DNA from: Pilasporangium apinafurcum
Taxonomy: Eukaryota > Oomycota > Peronosporomycetes > Pythiales > Pythiaceae
Assembly (NCBI GenBank): GCA_001600495.1
Contig: BCKE01000007.1
Location: 287,730 to 351,729 of the forward strand
Reading direction: 5' to 3'
Length of the DNA: 64,000 nucleotides
Part shown: positions 21,601 through 30,597 of the stretch, in pieces
Position numbering within the stretch: the first letter of the stretch is position 1
How the letters are laid out: each line of letters starts with the position of its first letter
Notes under the pieces: generated by a model
Seen by the model: only the letters and a program-made list of their open reading frames with translations
Database searches by the model: none
Told to the model about the DNA's origin: nothing
Translations under genes and position numbers: made by a program

Positions 21601-24600
21601 CTAATGCAGAAGATGACCGTGATGATAAGATGCTGATGCCAGTAATGACAGTGCTCGGATCGCTTGGATGTGGATGCAATATCCAAGATGTTCAGCATGT
21701 CGAAGTAATAATATGGTTACTCCTTAGATTGACAGCATTATGGAGCAAATACCAGTTGGAGACTCGTCCAGAACGTGCCGCTTCCGCATGCGATCAGATC
21801 AATCGTATCACAATGCGCCATCAAGTGTCTTGGAGACGATTATGCGTGGAATATCCTGAATCGTGCTATTTCCCACTTGTTGATACCCTCCTTATATCGC
21901 GAAACTTGAAGTTGTTTCTTCGTACGTTTATGGGAGGGAAAGTTGATGCAACGGTATTTTTATTGGCGAGTGCGCCTTTTGTCCTCCCGAAATATGTTGT
22001 CGATCAAAATCAAGAAATGTTACAGTGCTTTATTGTGGAGTATAATGGAACGGATGAAGACAGAGCAATGTATGAAGATGGATCGGAAGATCAAGATTTG
22101 CGAGCAGCGACAATAACTGAATTGCTGCTCAATCATATTGAGTTCGTATTAAAAGAGCTTATTATTCATCAGGTCCAGGCCGACAACAATGATAATCGCA
22201 TAGCTGAATGGGAGTTTTTGTTCAAGTTTTTGCCAGAGAATTCAACTATCCGCGACGTGATATCGCACTCACCCTTGCGATTGCTTAATTTATTGGCATG
22301 GGAGCTTGGTGGTCCACGGCACAACGTGGCCAAACGAGCTTTTAGAGAAATTTCGCAGTATTTGCACCAAGATCAGCAGAATGAAACGAGTGGCCATACG
22401 CTAAACATTGAGTCTGACCAGTTTTTGATGCCACGACAGTATTTCTTAGCCCTTATGACAGATCTGGGCAACAAAATTGGTGGAAAAGGCGCTGATAGGA
22501 GTTCACTTAGCAACAGAATACGAGCTATTCGAAGTATTCACAGACTTTTTGGGTTATTCAAGAATCCGTCCTCTGATGTTTCCCATTCAAGTGGAATCAT
22601 GGATCCATTTGTTCCAAAGGTGATGGCAACATTGAAAATTGGACTAATCGAGAAGGATCTACAAGTGCATGCTATGAAAGCTTGGGGAACGTTCCTACGA
22701 ATGCTCTCGACGAAAGCGTTGGAAGCAAACTTTTCCTCCATTGTTGTTAGTTTGCTTCCATGTTTAGGATATGACACGTTCAAAATATTGGAAGACGATA
22801 TAAGAAGCGATGTGCGATTTTGGAATATTGATGCCCTTCCATGTGAGTCTGCAACTGAAAACCAAAGTCCAACAAGAAACGACGGCGATCGAAGGTCCGC
22901 AGCCTTGGCTGCCCAAGACGCATTGAAATATTTATTTATTGAAAAAAGGAATGAGCTAAAGGGTTCATTCCCGCGAATTCCTCTTCTCCCATCTATCCCT
23001 GAGCTCGACGAGATTTATATTGTGTTAGAAGCTGAAGTGGGAGACCCGGAGCATAAACCACTCGATACATATTTATCCGATCTGGCGTCATACGTGAATC
23101 ATTGGGATATGGCGGTTCGCGAAATGTCACTTATGCAGCTCTTTCGTTGCTTGGTGGTTCGAGGCTCTGAATTGGAGTCGCTGATGCAGAATGAAGACGT
23201 TTTTGTTGAGCCAGCTATTGTCAACATTATCCTGTCTGTATTGCAATTGGCGAGGACGGAGAATCAAGAAAGTATAAAGTTATTGTGTGCGCGGTGTTTG
23301 GGAGCGCTTGGGGCTATTGATGCAGCTCGGATGCCATTAAGCATGTTCTATGGATCCAGTGGCTCTAAAGAGAAGACAGATCAACGCATCGAGTATTCTA
23401 CAAAGGATTTAGCGTGCGTCTTGATCGAGTCGCTGCTTGTGAAAGAATTACGTGCAGCCCCAGAAAATACGGATTCAGTCGCGTTTGCAATACAAGAACT
23501 ATTGAAATTTTTGGCAGAATTAACAGCTGATCCGCAGCACAGCGGTCAAAACCTTTCGACTATTAACTGTAACCCATCTGGCCACAGATCTAAAGCGGAT
23601 GCTAGAGCTGTCATGCCAGAATGGATGAAAAGACGGTTTGAGCGAAAAGATGTGCTTCAGTTCGTTGAGCCTTATTGGTCAACAAACTACACTGTTTCTA
23701 GCAGTCGTCAGCACAGCAGCAGTGGCCGACGTGCAAGTGGTGATGGAAGTGCAGACAGAGGTCTTCATCCAGCACTGGATGATATTACTTACTACGAAAA
23801 GTATGATGCCACATATGAAGAATGGTTATTGGCGTGGTGTAAAAGACTGATTCATATTTCCCAGCCTCCAGAGAGAAAAATATTCTGGGCTTGTAGAACA
23901 GCCCTTCCTACGTGCCCGCAACTTGCGCGCTTTCTTCTTCCGTATTTAATCCAGAATGTTTTGCGCTCAGGAAGGCCGGAAATTTATGGTGAGCTGAAAC
24001 GAGAGGTAATGGCTGTTCTGAAGGACCAGGACCGAGGAATAATGATAGACGATTTTATGAACGCATCACCAGAAACTGTCCAGATGACTACCACTTCGAC
24101 CTTGTGTGAAACAACTAACCAGGTTAACACTCGTGACAAGTCTTTTGGTGAGTATTCAAGTCGCCATCATCAATGCGCACAAACTATATTTTCAACGATA
24201 GATGAGTTGAACGAATGGGTGTGGAGCAGTGAAAAGAAACGATTAGCGTTAAGTGGAAGTTCGAGCAGACAATCAATGGGATCAGCGCGATCCGTTGATA
24301 TTCCATCCGAATTGGAGGACCAAGAAAAAGAATATCTTGAAGAATTTCTTAAGGATATTCCAAGTCGCTCACTTTCCAACGCTGCGTATGCCATAAAAGC
24401 GTATGCGCGTGCAATCCAGTACTTCGAGGTTTTTTTGCGTCAGCAAGACAGCAAGTCTTTTGACAGTAAGGACTCGAACAAGCACGCAACTGGCCCGATT
24501 AATCTCGCGTTGATAGCAAAAAATGCATACTATCTTCAGCAGTTGTATAAAAGTGTTGACGAGCCAGATGCACTCACTGGATTGGCAACATTACGAAGAC

Positions 24601-27600
24601 TGTATGATGCACACAGGCACAATGATAATGAGGATTCGCGTAGTGGAGATCGAGAAGACGGATTGAGTTTAACGGATTTGATGCACCAGATCGTTGATCA
24701 TGAACAGCTTGCTCAATGGGAGGACGCGTTAGCGTGCTATGAACTAGCTATCCAAGAAATCCAATCTGTGTTATCCTCCAGAACGTTTTACTCATCGCTC
24801 CCAGCGCGTAGTCAACACAGCATACCACCGCTCTCGATACATGGGATGGACGGAGAAACACATATGGACCCAGAAGTGGTTAAGCCTGAGTTGTATTCGG
24901 GCATGATTAGTTGCTTGATTCAATTGGGTCGACTAGAGAGCGCACTACAGCATATAAATGGTATTGTCACGCAAGAACCTAATATGATGGGCACATTGTA
25001 TCCGTCCGCTCTGGAGTGTGCGTGGCGGTTGTCACGCTGGGAGCTGCTATCAGATCTACTTGTGTCAGAAAAACAAAACCTCCAGCTACTTGCATCAAGT
25101 GCCTCGACCAATTCCTCTGGATACAGCGGAGGACTCGCTCGTCTACGGACCGTGGATGTTTCCCATCTGATGCTTGTGCGTGTGCTTCATAGTTTACACG
25201 CTGGCGAACAGGAGTCTTTTAAGAAAAATTTAAAGGATGCACGACTTGACGTCATGGGACCGCTCGCTGCTGCATCGGCTGAGTCGTATCAGCGAGCATA
25301 TCCACTTCTGCACAAACTGCATTTTCTTCACGAAGCTGAGCAAGGATTCATTGCCATTCAAACTTCCAAGGAGATCAATGATGCTGATCAACGAAATTTG
25401 AGATGGAATAAGCAGTGTCCATGGAACATTCGATATGACTTAATGGCCACGTCACTTAAGTTTCGCGATCCAATTTTGGCACTTCGTCGAGTCATGCTGC
25501 AAGAAGCAGATTTACGTAATGAAGTTTCAAACAACTGGCTACTTTATGCCAAGCTTGCACGCAAGGAGGGGTATATCCGAACAGCTTCTAGTGCCGTAAT
25601 GCATGCGGATGCTTTGGACAACCAGTACGCATTATTAGAAAAAGCGAAGCTTATGGTCAGCCAAGATCGGATGTACGAAGCATTGCAGATTCTTGAACCT
25701 GTTGATATCGACGCTTCCAAGCTCGATTTTGATGTGGAAGATCCCCATTATTGTGCTAAGAACCTTCTACTAGCCACGAATTGGATGCAAGAATCCGGAC
25801 AACGCCAAGGCAAGAAAGTGATTGAACGTTATCAAGCAGTCATTCAATTTGATCCAAAATGGGAAAAAGGGTATTTCTTTTTGGCCAAATATTATGAGTA
25901 TCTTCTGAGTGTCAGTCATCCCGAGGCCACTGGTCCAATGGGTGATGAAGGATCGGCCATTATACTCGACTCAGTATTCCACTCACATTTGATCAATCTG
26001 ATGAAAAATTATGTCAAAGCTCTGGCTCACGGCACAAAATTTGTGTTCCAGTCTCTTCCTCGACTGCTAACCCTATGGTTTGAGTATGGAGAGGTTCTCC
26101 ATACTAGTGCTACAGGTGAACGAAAGACCAGTAAAGCAAACAAAACTCTCCGACACATAGAGATTGGACTAAGCCAAGTGAGTGTTGAACAACAGCTACT
26201 GACCGATATTACTCAAGTAATCCATGATGCTGCAGACTCGCTACCAGCATATGAATGGCTTGTGTGTTTTCCTCAAGTAACGTCACGAATTTGCCATCCG
26301 AACCCAACAGTCGTGGAAGGAGTCAAGAAGATCATGGTGAAGGTACTGATATCGTATCCCACACAGGCCATGTGGCCGTTACTTGGACTGTCTCGCTCAC
26401 TCAACGCCCAACGACGCAATCGTGCAAGAGATATTATTGCGATTACTCAACGACAATTCGTCTCGAATGGCCAGCAGGATATCGCAAACAGTTTTTCAGA
26501 AGGCATGCGGTTGGTAGAAGAACTTATTAACCTGGCTAGTCATGACCCAGCCAACCAACGTAGGATCCATATTCGGCTCAGTCGGATTCGAACAGTGATA
26601 CTTGTTCCTGTTCAGGCAGCGTTGACTACGATTCTTCCGGCATCTGGTTTGGCACCCCCGGATGATAAGCATAGCGCTTTCTCTCCACACGCTCAGGTTC
26701 ACATCAAGGCGTTCAGTGACAAAGCTGATGTGATGATGACCAAAGAAAAGCCGAAACGTATCGAGATTTTGGGAAGCGATGGTATGCTATATCCATTCCT
26801 CTGTAAGCGTGAGAAAACAGGAGATCTGCGCAAAGATGCACGCATGATGGAATTTAATAGCATGATCAACAAATTGCTGCAAAAAGACGCAGAGGGACGC
26901 AAGCGCAAGCTTCGACTTCGAACCTACGCTGTAGTCTGTCTTAATGAAGAAAGCGGGTTGATGGAATGGGTGCGAAACACCAAGGCGATGCGACAGCTGA
27001 TCGGTCAGATTCACAAAACTGAGCGTGGCTTCATTCAACCGGTTCGGTTGACACATGAGATCAAGGAGCGTTTTCTCGGGATGCAAAAGAAATACGCCGA
27101 TAACATTCATATGATGGCAGTGTATTATAGCAAAAAGATTTTGACACTACCTGTGTTCACTCCGCGGTTCCATCAGTGGTTTTATAACAATTTTGCAGAC
27201 CCCACGGGTTGGTTCGAGGCGCGCTTGGCATTCTCGCGCTCTGCTGCTGTATGGTCTATGGTGGGGCATATTATTGGACTGGGAGATCGACATGGAGAAA
27301 ATATTCTGATCGATTGCACTAATGGTGAATGTGTGCATGTCGATTTCGACTGTCTCTTTGACAAAGGGCTCAAGCTGGCGAAACCAGAAATCGTACCGTT
27401 TCGATTGACACCCAATATCATCGATGCGTTTGGTATTACAGGGTACGAAGGTGTGTTTCGCCGAGTCTGTGAAGTCACGATGCGCTTATTGAGAGACAAC
27501 AAAGAAACATTACGCAGTGTCTTGGAATCGTTCATTCACGATCCTTTGGTGGAGTGGGGACGAAAAGGCAAAGCCGCGATGCAAAGCAGTGCAGCAACTA

Positions 27601-27899
27601 CAGGTGGAACGACGTCAATTGCGTCTGGCGCCGGAGGTCGAAGCATCGCCGATATCTCTAATGATCGCAGCAAAGAAGAAACACGGATCATTCTGAAGAC
27701 CATCGATGATCGATTGCGTGGTATTTACAATTTAGGGGACGCTATTCGGCCGTTGGTTTCTTCGTCGCATCGCAATATCTTGCCCGAAAATGAAACGTTG
27801 CCACTTTCGGTGCAAGGACAAGTGGATAAGCTCATCCACGAAGCCACATCCAACGAAAACCTCGCGCAGATGTACATCGGATGGATGCCATTCCTGTAG
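18609..27899 (+). CDS. ATR: ATR-type PI3K-like protein kinase
   Basis: One uninterrupted frame of 3096 residues starting at ATG 18609. ATR is the nuclear checkpoint kinase that senses replication stress and single-stranded DNA. Most of the protein is helical HEAT-repeat solenoid, followed by a FAT region and the kinase domain near residues 2690-3000. Kinase landmarks: PKRIEILGSDG and RKLRLRTYAVVCLNEESGL in the N-lobe, catalytic loop GLGDRHGENILID (about residue 2890) with Asp, His and Asn present, and metal-binding HVDFDCLFDKG. The activation region EIVPFRLTPNIIDAFG and the FATC tail LPLSVQGQVDKLIHEATSNE...MYIGWMPFL are diagnostic of ATR rather than TOR, ATM or DNA-PK. A 9.3-kb intronless gene is striking beside intron-rich neighbours. 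Confidence 0.95.
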   Translation: MDGQRRSVGAGEAATEQKNDIESLLAAVRTHQRQHYDCNYDDHASDVIQRCKTMLTKLRKLLPKVMRPIATLPVDVGVPMLKDLCKLLELLLRGNACPHSLTLFMENATSNGNATHIGSTGNKRNGSHRMTNPSVSPSGATSFPTVATMLFYMVSFYSNERLKDAQREVLDVILQLVLFLQRNDIYGFLHFLRDSVEALQDCFLVEESLKNRDMDADEADAAIACYLDTAIHVYQDSDGPLGPKNSTLLCGCEPITDMKLLCERKEQLKQLLPPIHIMSYNAAIGIRRSLIALVDRVVQDGGVLIENERAFDKICRLLPAFLSKDASLLENSGRRRSSHVLQLDVIGVAQSTLQLIKSMLLASLSAERRFIRLTTAYFESSSFSLTCPGLVEMHVLVLEAIQQGFGLCSSIAIDSLWPSFHKWLSRCILQYHKVKFENHDTSTHYKLWKPTIEVLAFYLRHSEAIYPIARFIDLICCADVVFLDTSLVAVIIDQVHWILSTRSFLVQVSHSMVKSLSTGSSYIKLGLMKKRKRDNDSVCANENQSTINIRSRSSEEEMEPHQKLARWIMDLIFYGGDSMREDIAALSVGLRVLMPFRDMIAKLVRLESLSVFRIILQRIDSLVSVSNPPAAIGTFVNEYLELLLVLSLHLDDNELGKYSTMYVNVLQKVESQNYFVDATNVDTMDRTEWTWNSRDRLRVEIAMQFMTNRQGVDSKEELYNAARSAEGVTGLVCDKATSFRAIFLLYFMWSRPKAFKLNTEESWRDTTSWKILYRSLLQEKHAEIVTKISVCLTPVLVYLLGYRGLATPKEVITCILEIFNAKVQPQISEAVMSAMVKACGSMLCAGSAIQAPPETQRANNNLNAREAMYGTTADELQDDCQCWTGGDPSVSIAVPIVLFEPILMCGEHLASEIIQVHTSRSISCIAFHCVIDVGDRELMSRFIYRMLSMLESPFLTVRCTVSRNFSQLVCAPGLLHALLLHDRDGTAHVIDELNRMITNAEDDRDDKMLMPVMTVLGSLGCGCNIQDVQHVEVIIWLLLRLTALWSKYQLETRPERAASACDQINRITMRHQVSWRRLCVEYPESCYFPLVDTLLISRNLKLFLRTFMGGKVDATVFLLASAPFVLPKYVVDQNQEMLQCFIVEYNGTDEDRAMYEDGSEDQDLRAATITELLLNHIEFVLKELIIHQVQADNNDNRIAEWEFLFKFLPENSTIRDVISHSPLRLLNLLAWELGGPRHNVAKRAFREISQYLHQDQQNETSGHTLNIESDQFLMPRQYFLALMTDLGNKIGGKGADRSSLSNRIRAIRSIHRLFGLFKNPSSDVSHSSGIMDPFVPKVMATLKIGLIEKDLQVHAMKAWGTFLRMLSTKALEANFSSIVVSLLPCLGYDTFKILEDDIRSDVRFWNIDALPCESATENQSPTRNDGDRRSAALAAQDALKYLFIEKRNELKGSFPRIPLLPSIPELDEIYIVLEAEVGDPEHKPLDTYLSDLASYVNHWDMAVREMSLMQLFRCLVVRGSELESLMQNEDVFVEPAIVNIILSVLQLARTENQESIKLLCARCLGALGAIDAARMPLSMFYGSSGSKEKTDQRIEYSTKDLACVLIESLLVKELRAAPENTDSVAFAIQELLKFLAELTADPQHSGQNLSTINCNPSGHRSKADARAVMPEWMKRRFERKDVLQFVEPYWSTNYTVSSSRQHSSSGRRASGDGSADRGLHPALDDITYYEKYDATYEEWLLAWCKRLIHISQPPERKIFWACRTALPTCPQLARFLLPYLIQNVLRSGRPEIYGELKREVMAVLKDQDRGIMIDDFMNASPETVQMTTTSTLCETTNQVNTRDKSFGEYSSRHHQCAQTIFSTIDELNEWVWSSEKKRLALSGSSSRQSMGSARSVDIPSELEDQEKEYLEEFLKDIPSRSLSNAAYAIKAYARAIQYFEVFLRQQDSKSFDSKDSNKHATGPINLALIAKNAYYLQQLYKSVDEPDALTGLATLRRLYDAHRHNDNEDSRSGDREDGLSLTDLMHQIVDHEQLAQWEDALACYELAIQEIQSVLSSRTFYSSLPARSQHSIPPLSIHGMDGETHMDPEVVKPELYSGMISCLIQLGRLESALQHINGIVTQEPNMMGTLYPSALECAWRLSRWELLSDLLVSEKQNLQLLASSASTNSSGYSGGLARLRTVDVSHLMLVRVLHSLHAGEQESFKKNLKDARLDVMGPLAAASAESYQRAYPLLHKLHFLHEAEQGFIAIQTSKEINDADQRNLRWNKQCPWNIRYDLMATSLKFRDPILALRRVMLQEADLRNEVSNNWLLYAKLARKEGYIRTASSAVMHADALDNQYALLEKAKLMVSQDRMYEALQILEPVDIDASKLDFDVEDPHYCAKNLLLATNWMQESGQRQGKKVIERYQAVIQFDPKWEKGYFFLAKYYEYLLSVSHPEATGPMGDEGSAIILDSVFHSHLINLMKNYVKALAHGTKFVFQSLPRLLTLWFEYGEVLHTSATGERKTSKANKTLRHIEIGLSQVSVEQQLLTDITQVIHDAADSLPAYEWLVCFPQVTSRICHPNPTVVEGVKKIMVKVLISYPTQAMWPLLGLSRSLNAQRRNRARDIIAITQRQFVSNGQQDIANSFSEGMRLVEELINLASHDPANQRRIHIRLSRIRTVILVPVQAALTTILPASGLAPPDDKHSAFSPHAQVHIKAFSDKADVMMTKEKPKRIEILGSDGMLYPFLCKREKTGDLRKDARMMEFNSMINKLLQKDAEGRKRKLRLRTYAVVCLNEESGLMEWVRNTKAMRQLIGQIHKTERGFIQPVRLTHEIKERFLGMQKKYADNIHMMAVYYSKKILTLPVFTPRFHQWFYNNFADPTGWFEARLAFSRSAAVWSMVGHIIGLGDRHGENILIDCTNGECVHVDFDCLFDKGLKLAKPEIVPFRLTPNIIDAFGITGYEGVFRRVCEVTMRLLRDNKETLRSVLESFIHDPLVEWGRKGKAAMQSSAATTGGTTSIASGAGGRSIADISNDRSKEETRIILKTIDDRLRGIYNLGDAIRPLVSSSHRNILPENETLPLSVQGQVDKLIHEATSNENLAQMYIGWMPFL

Positions 27900-28049
27900 T
27901 TGCTTGCTTGAGTAGTTAGTACCATGGGAGAATATAATAGAGAACAACGCACACAAACAAATTCCATTGGTTCATCAAGACGTCTATCAATTCTTCAGCA
28001 TTAGCCAATCTGTTTTTCCTTTTTGTCTTTGTTTTCTTTATCACCATCT

Positions 28050-28694
28050 CTATTGAGTTTCCGGTGCTTTCTTCCGTGAGAACACACGCTTCACATATGG
28101 GATCGTAGCGACTGCTATTGGGAAGCGCAATGGCTCAAGGCATTCATTCACAAGAATCGCCAACGCAATGTTGCCGTACGTCGGGTTTAGCCGCTCCACA
28201 TCGATGTACTTATCTAGACCAAGCGACATCACAAAGTCAATGATGTCCTTCCCAGCGATGAGTCCCGAATCCAAAGCCGCGTAAATGCCCACACCAGTTG
28301 CAAAGTACATGCCTGTCCACCAAATTAGGAATGGCATGCCAAATTGCGAGATCAACGCCATAAACTTGCCCGGTTTTTTATTCACCTGCTCCTTCAATGT
28401 GGCAACTTCCTTACGCAGTGCCTCATTTTCCGCTAGCAATTCCTCGATTGTCTGCGGTACTTGTTGCTGTTGCAGTAGCTGCTGTTCCTTGTCGTCTTTG
28501 GTGCCAGTGATCGAGGAAAAACCATGCACCTGCATGGCTCGCAGAAAAGAACTGTTTGCTTCACGAAAGTAGCGTGTTGATTGTGGAGCCATCATGCCAG
28601 GAAATGCCGCTGGGATACGCACACGCAGCGAGGCTGCCGGAGAAGCTGTTCGAGATGCAGTCACGCGGAACGCAGTCACACCAGAACGCAGCAT
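28050..28694 (-). CDS. Mitochondrial DUF1279 (FAM210-like) membrane protein
   Basis: Single-exon minus-strand frame of 214 residues. The first about 50 residues are rich in Arg, Ser and Ala with few acidic residues (MLRSGVTAFRVTASRTASPA), a typical mitochondrial targeting peptide. A short Gln-rich coiled coil (EELLAENEALRKEVATLKEQ) precedes the DUF1279 domain, with FGMPFLIWWTGMYFATGVGI, GLDKYIDVERLNPTYGNIAL and LRFPIAVATIPYVKRVF, including about two membrane segments. FAM210 proteins sit in the inner mitochondrial membrane and influence mitochondrial translation in animals; the molecular role here is unknown. It is tail-to-tail with ATR at about 150 bases. Confidence 0.85.
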   Translation of the reverse strand: MLRSGVTAFRVTASRTASPAASLRVRIPAAFPGMMAPQSTRYFREANSSFLRAMQVHGFSSITGTKDDKEQQLLQQQQVPQTIEELLAENEALRKEVATLKEQVNKKPGKFMALISQFGMPFLIWWTGMYFATGVGIYAALDSGLIAGKDIIDFVMSLGLDKYIDVERLNPTYGNIALAILVNECLEPLRFPIAVATIPYVKRVFSRKKAPETQ

Positions 28695-29274
28695 CGTTTC
28701 TTTTTCCTTACGTGCAGGACCAAGAGAGAGAGAGAGAGATGATGTGACCTGGTTACCCTCCGTCTAATTCGTAAATGTCTGGACAAACAATCATCAATCA
28801 ATCGAAATTAGGTCCTATGACAGCAAATCCACGGTATATTTATGAGTGAATGTATAAACATTCATTCTGAGTCCTGGTCTGAATTTTTGTGTCGTGCATG
28901 TTGCGTACATCTGGATGATTTGGCACTTGCGTTTGCATCCCGAAACGATGTCTACAGATATGGTCATAGTGGTGGCATTCAGCATTTAAATCGATACACT
29001 TACCCACTACGCATCGAATAAAGCAAATATGGCGTGTTGTCTTACTACGATCGAGCATGTGATGACTGAGGTGATGGGTTGATTAGTACCGTACTCATAG
29101 TTTCAGATCTGATTCAGTCTGATACCACCCGTTATTCTCAGAATCAAGCTTTTTTACACTATTTATACTATATAAAGACCAAATCTAACCGTTATTGTTT
29201 GGGTCCGACTTAACTAACAAAAGCCAGCTTAGACACCACAGAACAGGCGTCTCCGACATTTGGAGTTGATGAGT
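28695..29274. other. Spacer between the DUF1279 gene and the Fanzor element; probable element end
   Basis: The part next to the DUF1279 ATG has an AG dinucleotide run at 28723-28739. A plus-strand frame from about 28857 to 29020 (…SGGIQHLNRYTYPLRIE) reads without stops but has no context, so I do not call it. The last about 200 bases, adjoining the Fanzor stop codon, are where the element's right end and guide-RNA-encoding sequence would be expected. They include a small CTCC/GGAG inverted repeat at 29252-29266. Confidence 0.3.
28723..28739. repeat. AG dinucleotide microsatellite
   Basis: About eight AG units just upstream of the DUF1279 start codon, presumably in its 5' leader. Confidence 0.8.
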
Positions 29275-30597
29275 TCAGGAGAATAGGTGCTCATTTTTAA
29301 GAAAGATATTCCTCGCAGCATTGATATCTCTGTCAAGGACGAGCTTATAGTGAGAACAGTCAAAGACTTTCTGGTACTTTATCGCGTGGTTAATTCTCCC
29401 ACATTGAGAACAAGTCTTTGCTGTATAATGCTCCCCACAGTCGATCACACATCCGCCTGATCTTTCCATTTTGTAACTAAGTAACTTCTTGAACTTATAA
29501 TGAGACCACATAAGCATTTTTCTTGACGTCTTGCTTGATATCCTTTTTTGCTTGGATGTCAGCTCTGATGTACCAAAAGTTGGAAGAAGGACTTCATGGT
29601 AGTTGTCCGACAACCACTTGGAGACTTTGTGATGTGGATCCGACATCATTGCTTTCATCCGTTGAAAAAGCCTGTAAACTCTCTTTTTCATGCGATGACG
29701 TTTTCGTTTGGACTCTTCTTGAGATAACTGAGACTGGAGACGATCGATCAACAGACAGTGGTTGAACATTGCGTCCTTGGCGTCGTCCACGCTTAACGTC
29801 ATACCATGAGGATCGTACAACGTGATGAAGCTACGGATTCCGGGATCAGTTGCACACGCTCGAGTAGAGTCTGTCTGCTAGAATTATTTTACTTGAGGAA
29901 TGCAGAAATAATAGTGATCTTCTCGAGTTCGTTGTACGCGGACTGAATACTTGAGTACTGGAAGTTGACCTTTGATCTTAATCCCTTCATTCTTAGAGAA
30001 ACCAAAATATCGTGGAAAAAGTCGAAGTTGACCTTCGGAAGACTCGATGTATTGAGGATGAATTTCAATCGAAGTCGAGTTATCCTTTCTTGACTTGAAC
30101 CTCAACTCAGAAAATAACGTCTTCTATCCTTTGCCGTTTTGAGATTTTAATCGAGCTTTCGTTGACTTGATAGCTTTGACGAAATCTCCGTAGGTTGAAT
30201 TCATGACCACTGATGGAGACTCGAGATGATATTCCGGAAGATACGTAGCCAACGAATGCTTTTGAGCAATCAAAAGATATTTCGCATCTAGCTCTTTCAT
30301 TGACAACTTATAGCAGCCATCTCTCGACAGTTCGACAATCTTGTTATAGATTGCTCGATGAGTGCCAAACATCTTGTGGAGAAGTTGCTGCTGTTCCTTC
30401 GTTGGATCCAACCTCACTTTCAAGATGCTGTTTGGGCTTGGTTTATCTAGCTTGCATCGTTTGATCCTTTTCGAGTGTCGAAGATCAGAGTTTTCTGAGC
30501 GTTCTTGATTTTTTCGTCGTTTGATTGGAGATTGGAGATCAGAGTCTTCTAAGCATTCCTGCCTGTCTTCCTTCCATTTATTCTGACAACGAAGACA
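29275..30597 (-). pseudogene. Fanzor (eukaryotic TnpB-like RNA-guided nuclease), three in-frame stops
   Basis: One minus-strand frame of 441 codons, interrupted by TAG (30126-30124), TAA (29886-29884) and TAG (29880-29878), shows a complete Fanzor layout. N-terminal basic region with a repeated motif; KVRLDPTKEQQQLLHKMFGT (about residue 59 on); RuvC-I ATDPGIRSFITLYD (Asp at 29847-29845); helical linker; a segment PTFGTSELTSKQ where canonical TnpB has the RuvC-II Glu but here has Gly (29574-29572); an alternative Glu 47 residues later in CGEHYTAKTCSQCG (29433-29431); and RuvC-III LDRDINAARNIF. The Gly plus downstream Glu matches the rearranged Fanzor active site. The second zinc knuckle reads CSHY, with Tyr (29349-29347) where Cys is expected. 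No ATG exists at the expected start. Fanzors cut DNA guided by an RNA encoded at the element end. This copy appears inactivated. Confidence 0.85.

Noticed and set aside
18609-27899. TOR, ATM or DNA-PK as alternatives for the giant kinase
   Set aside because: There is no FRB domain as in TOR, and the activation loop and FATC tail (LPLSVQGQVDKL, MYIGWMPFL) fit ATR best.
28857-29020. Plus frame ending NRYTYPLRIE
   Set aside because: About 55 codons without start, splice context or recognised similarity; too little to call.
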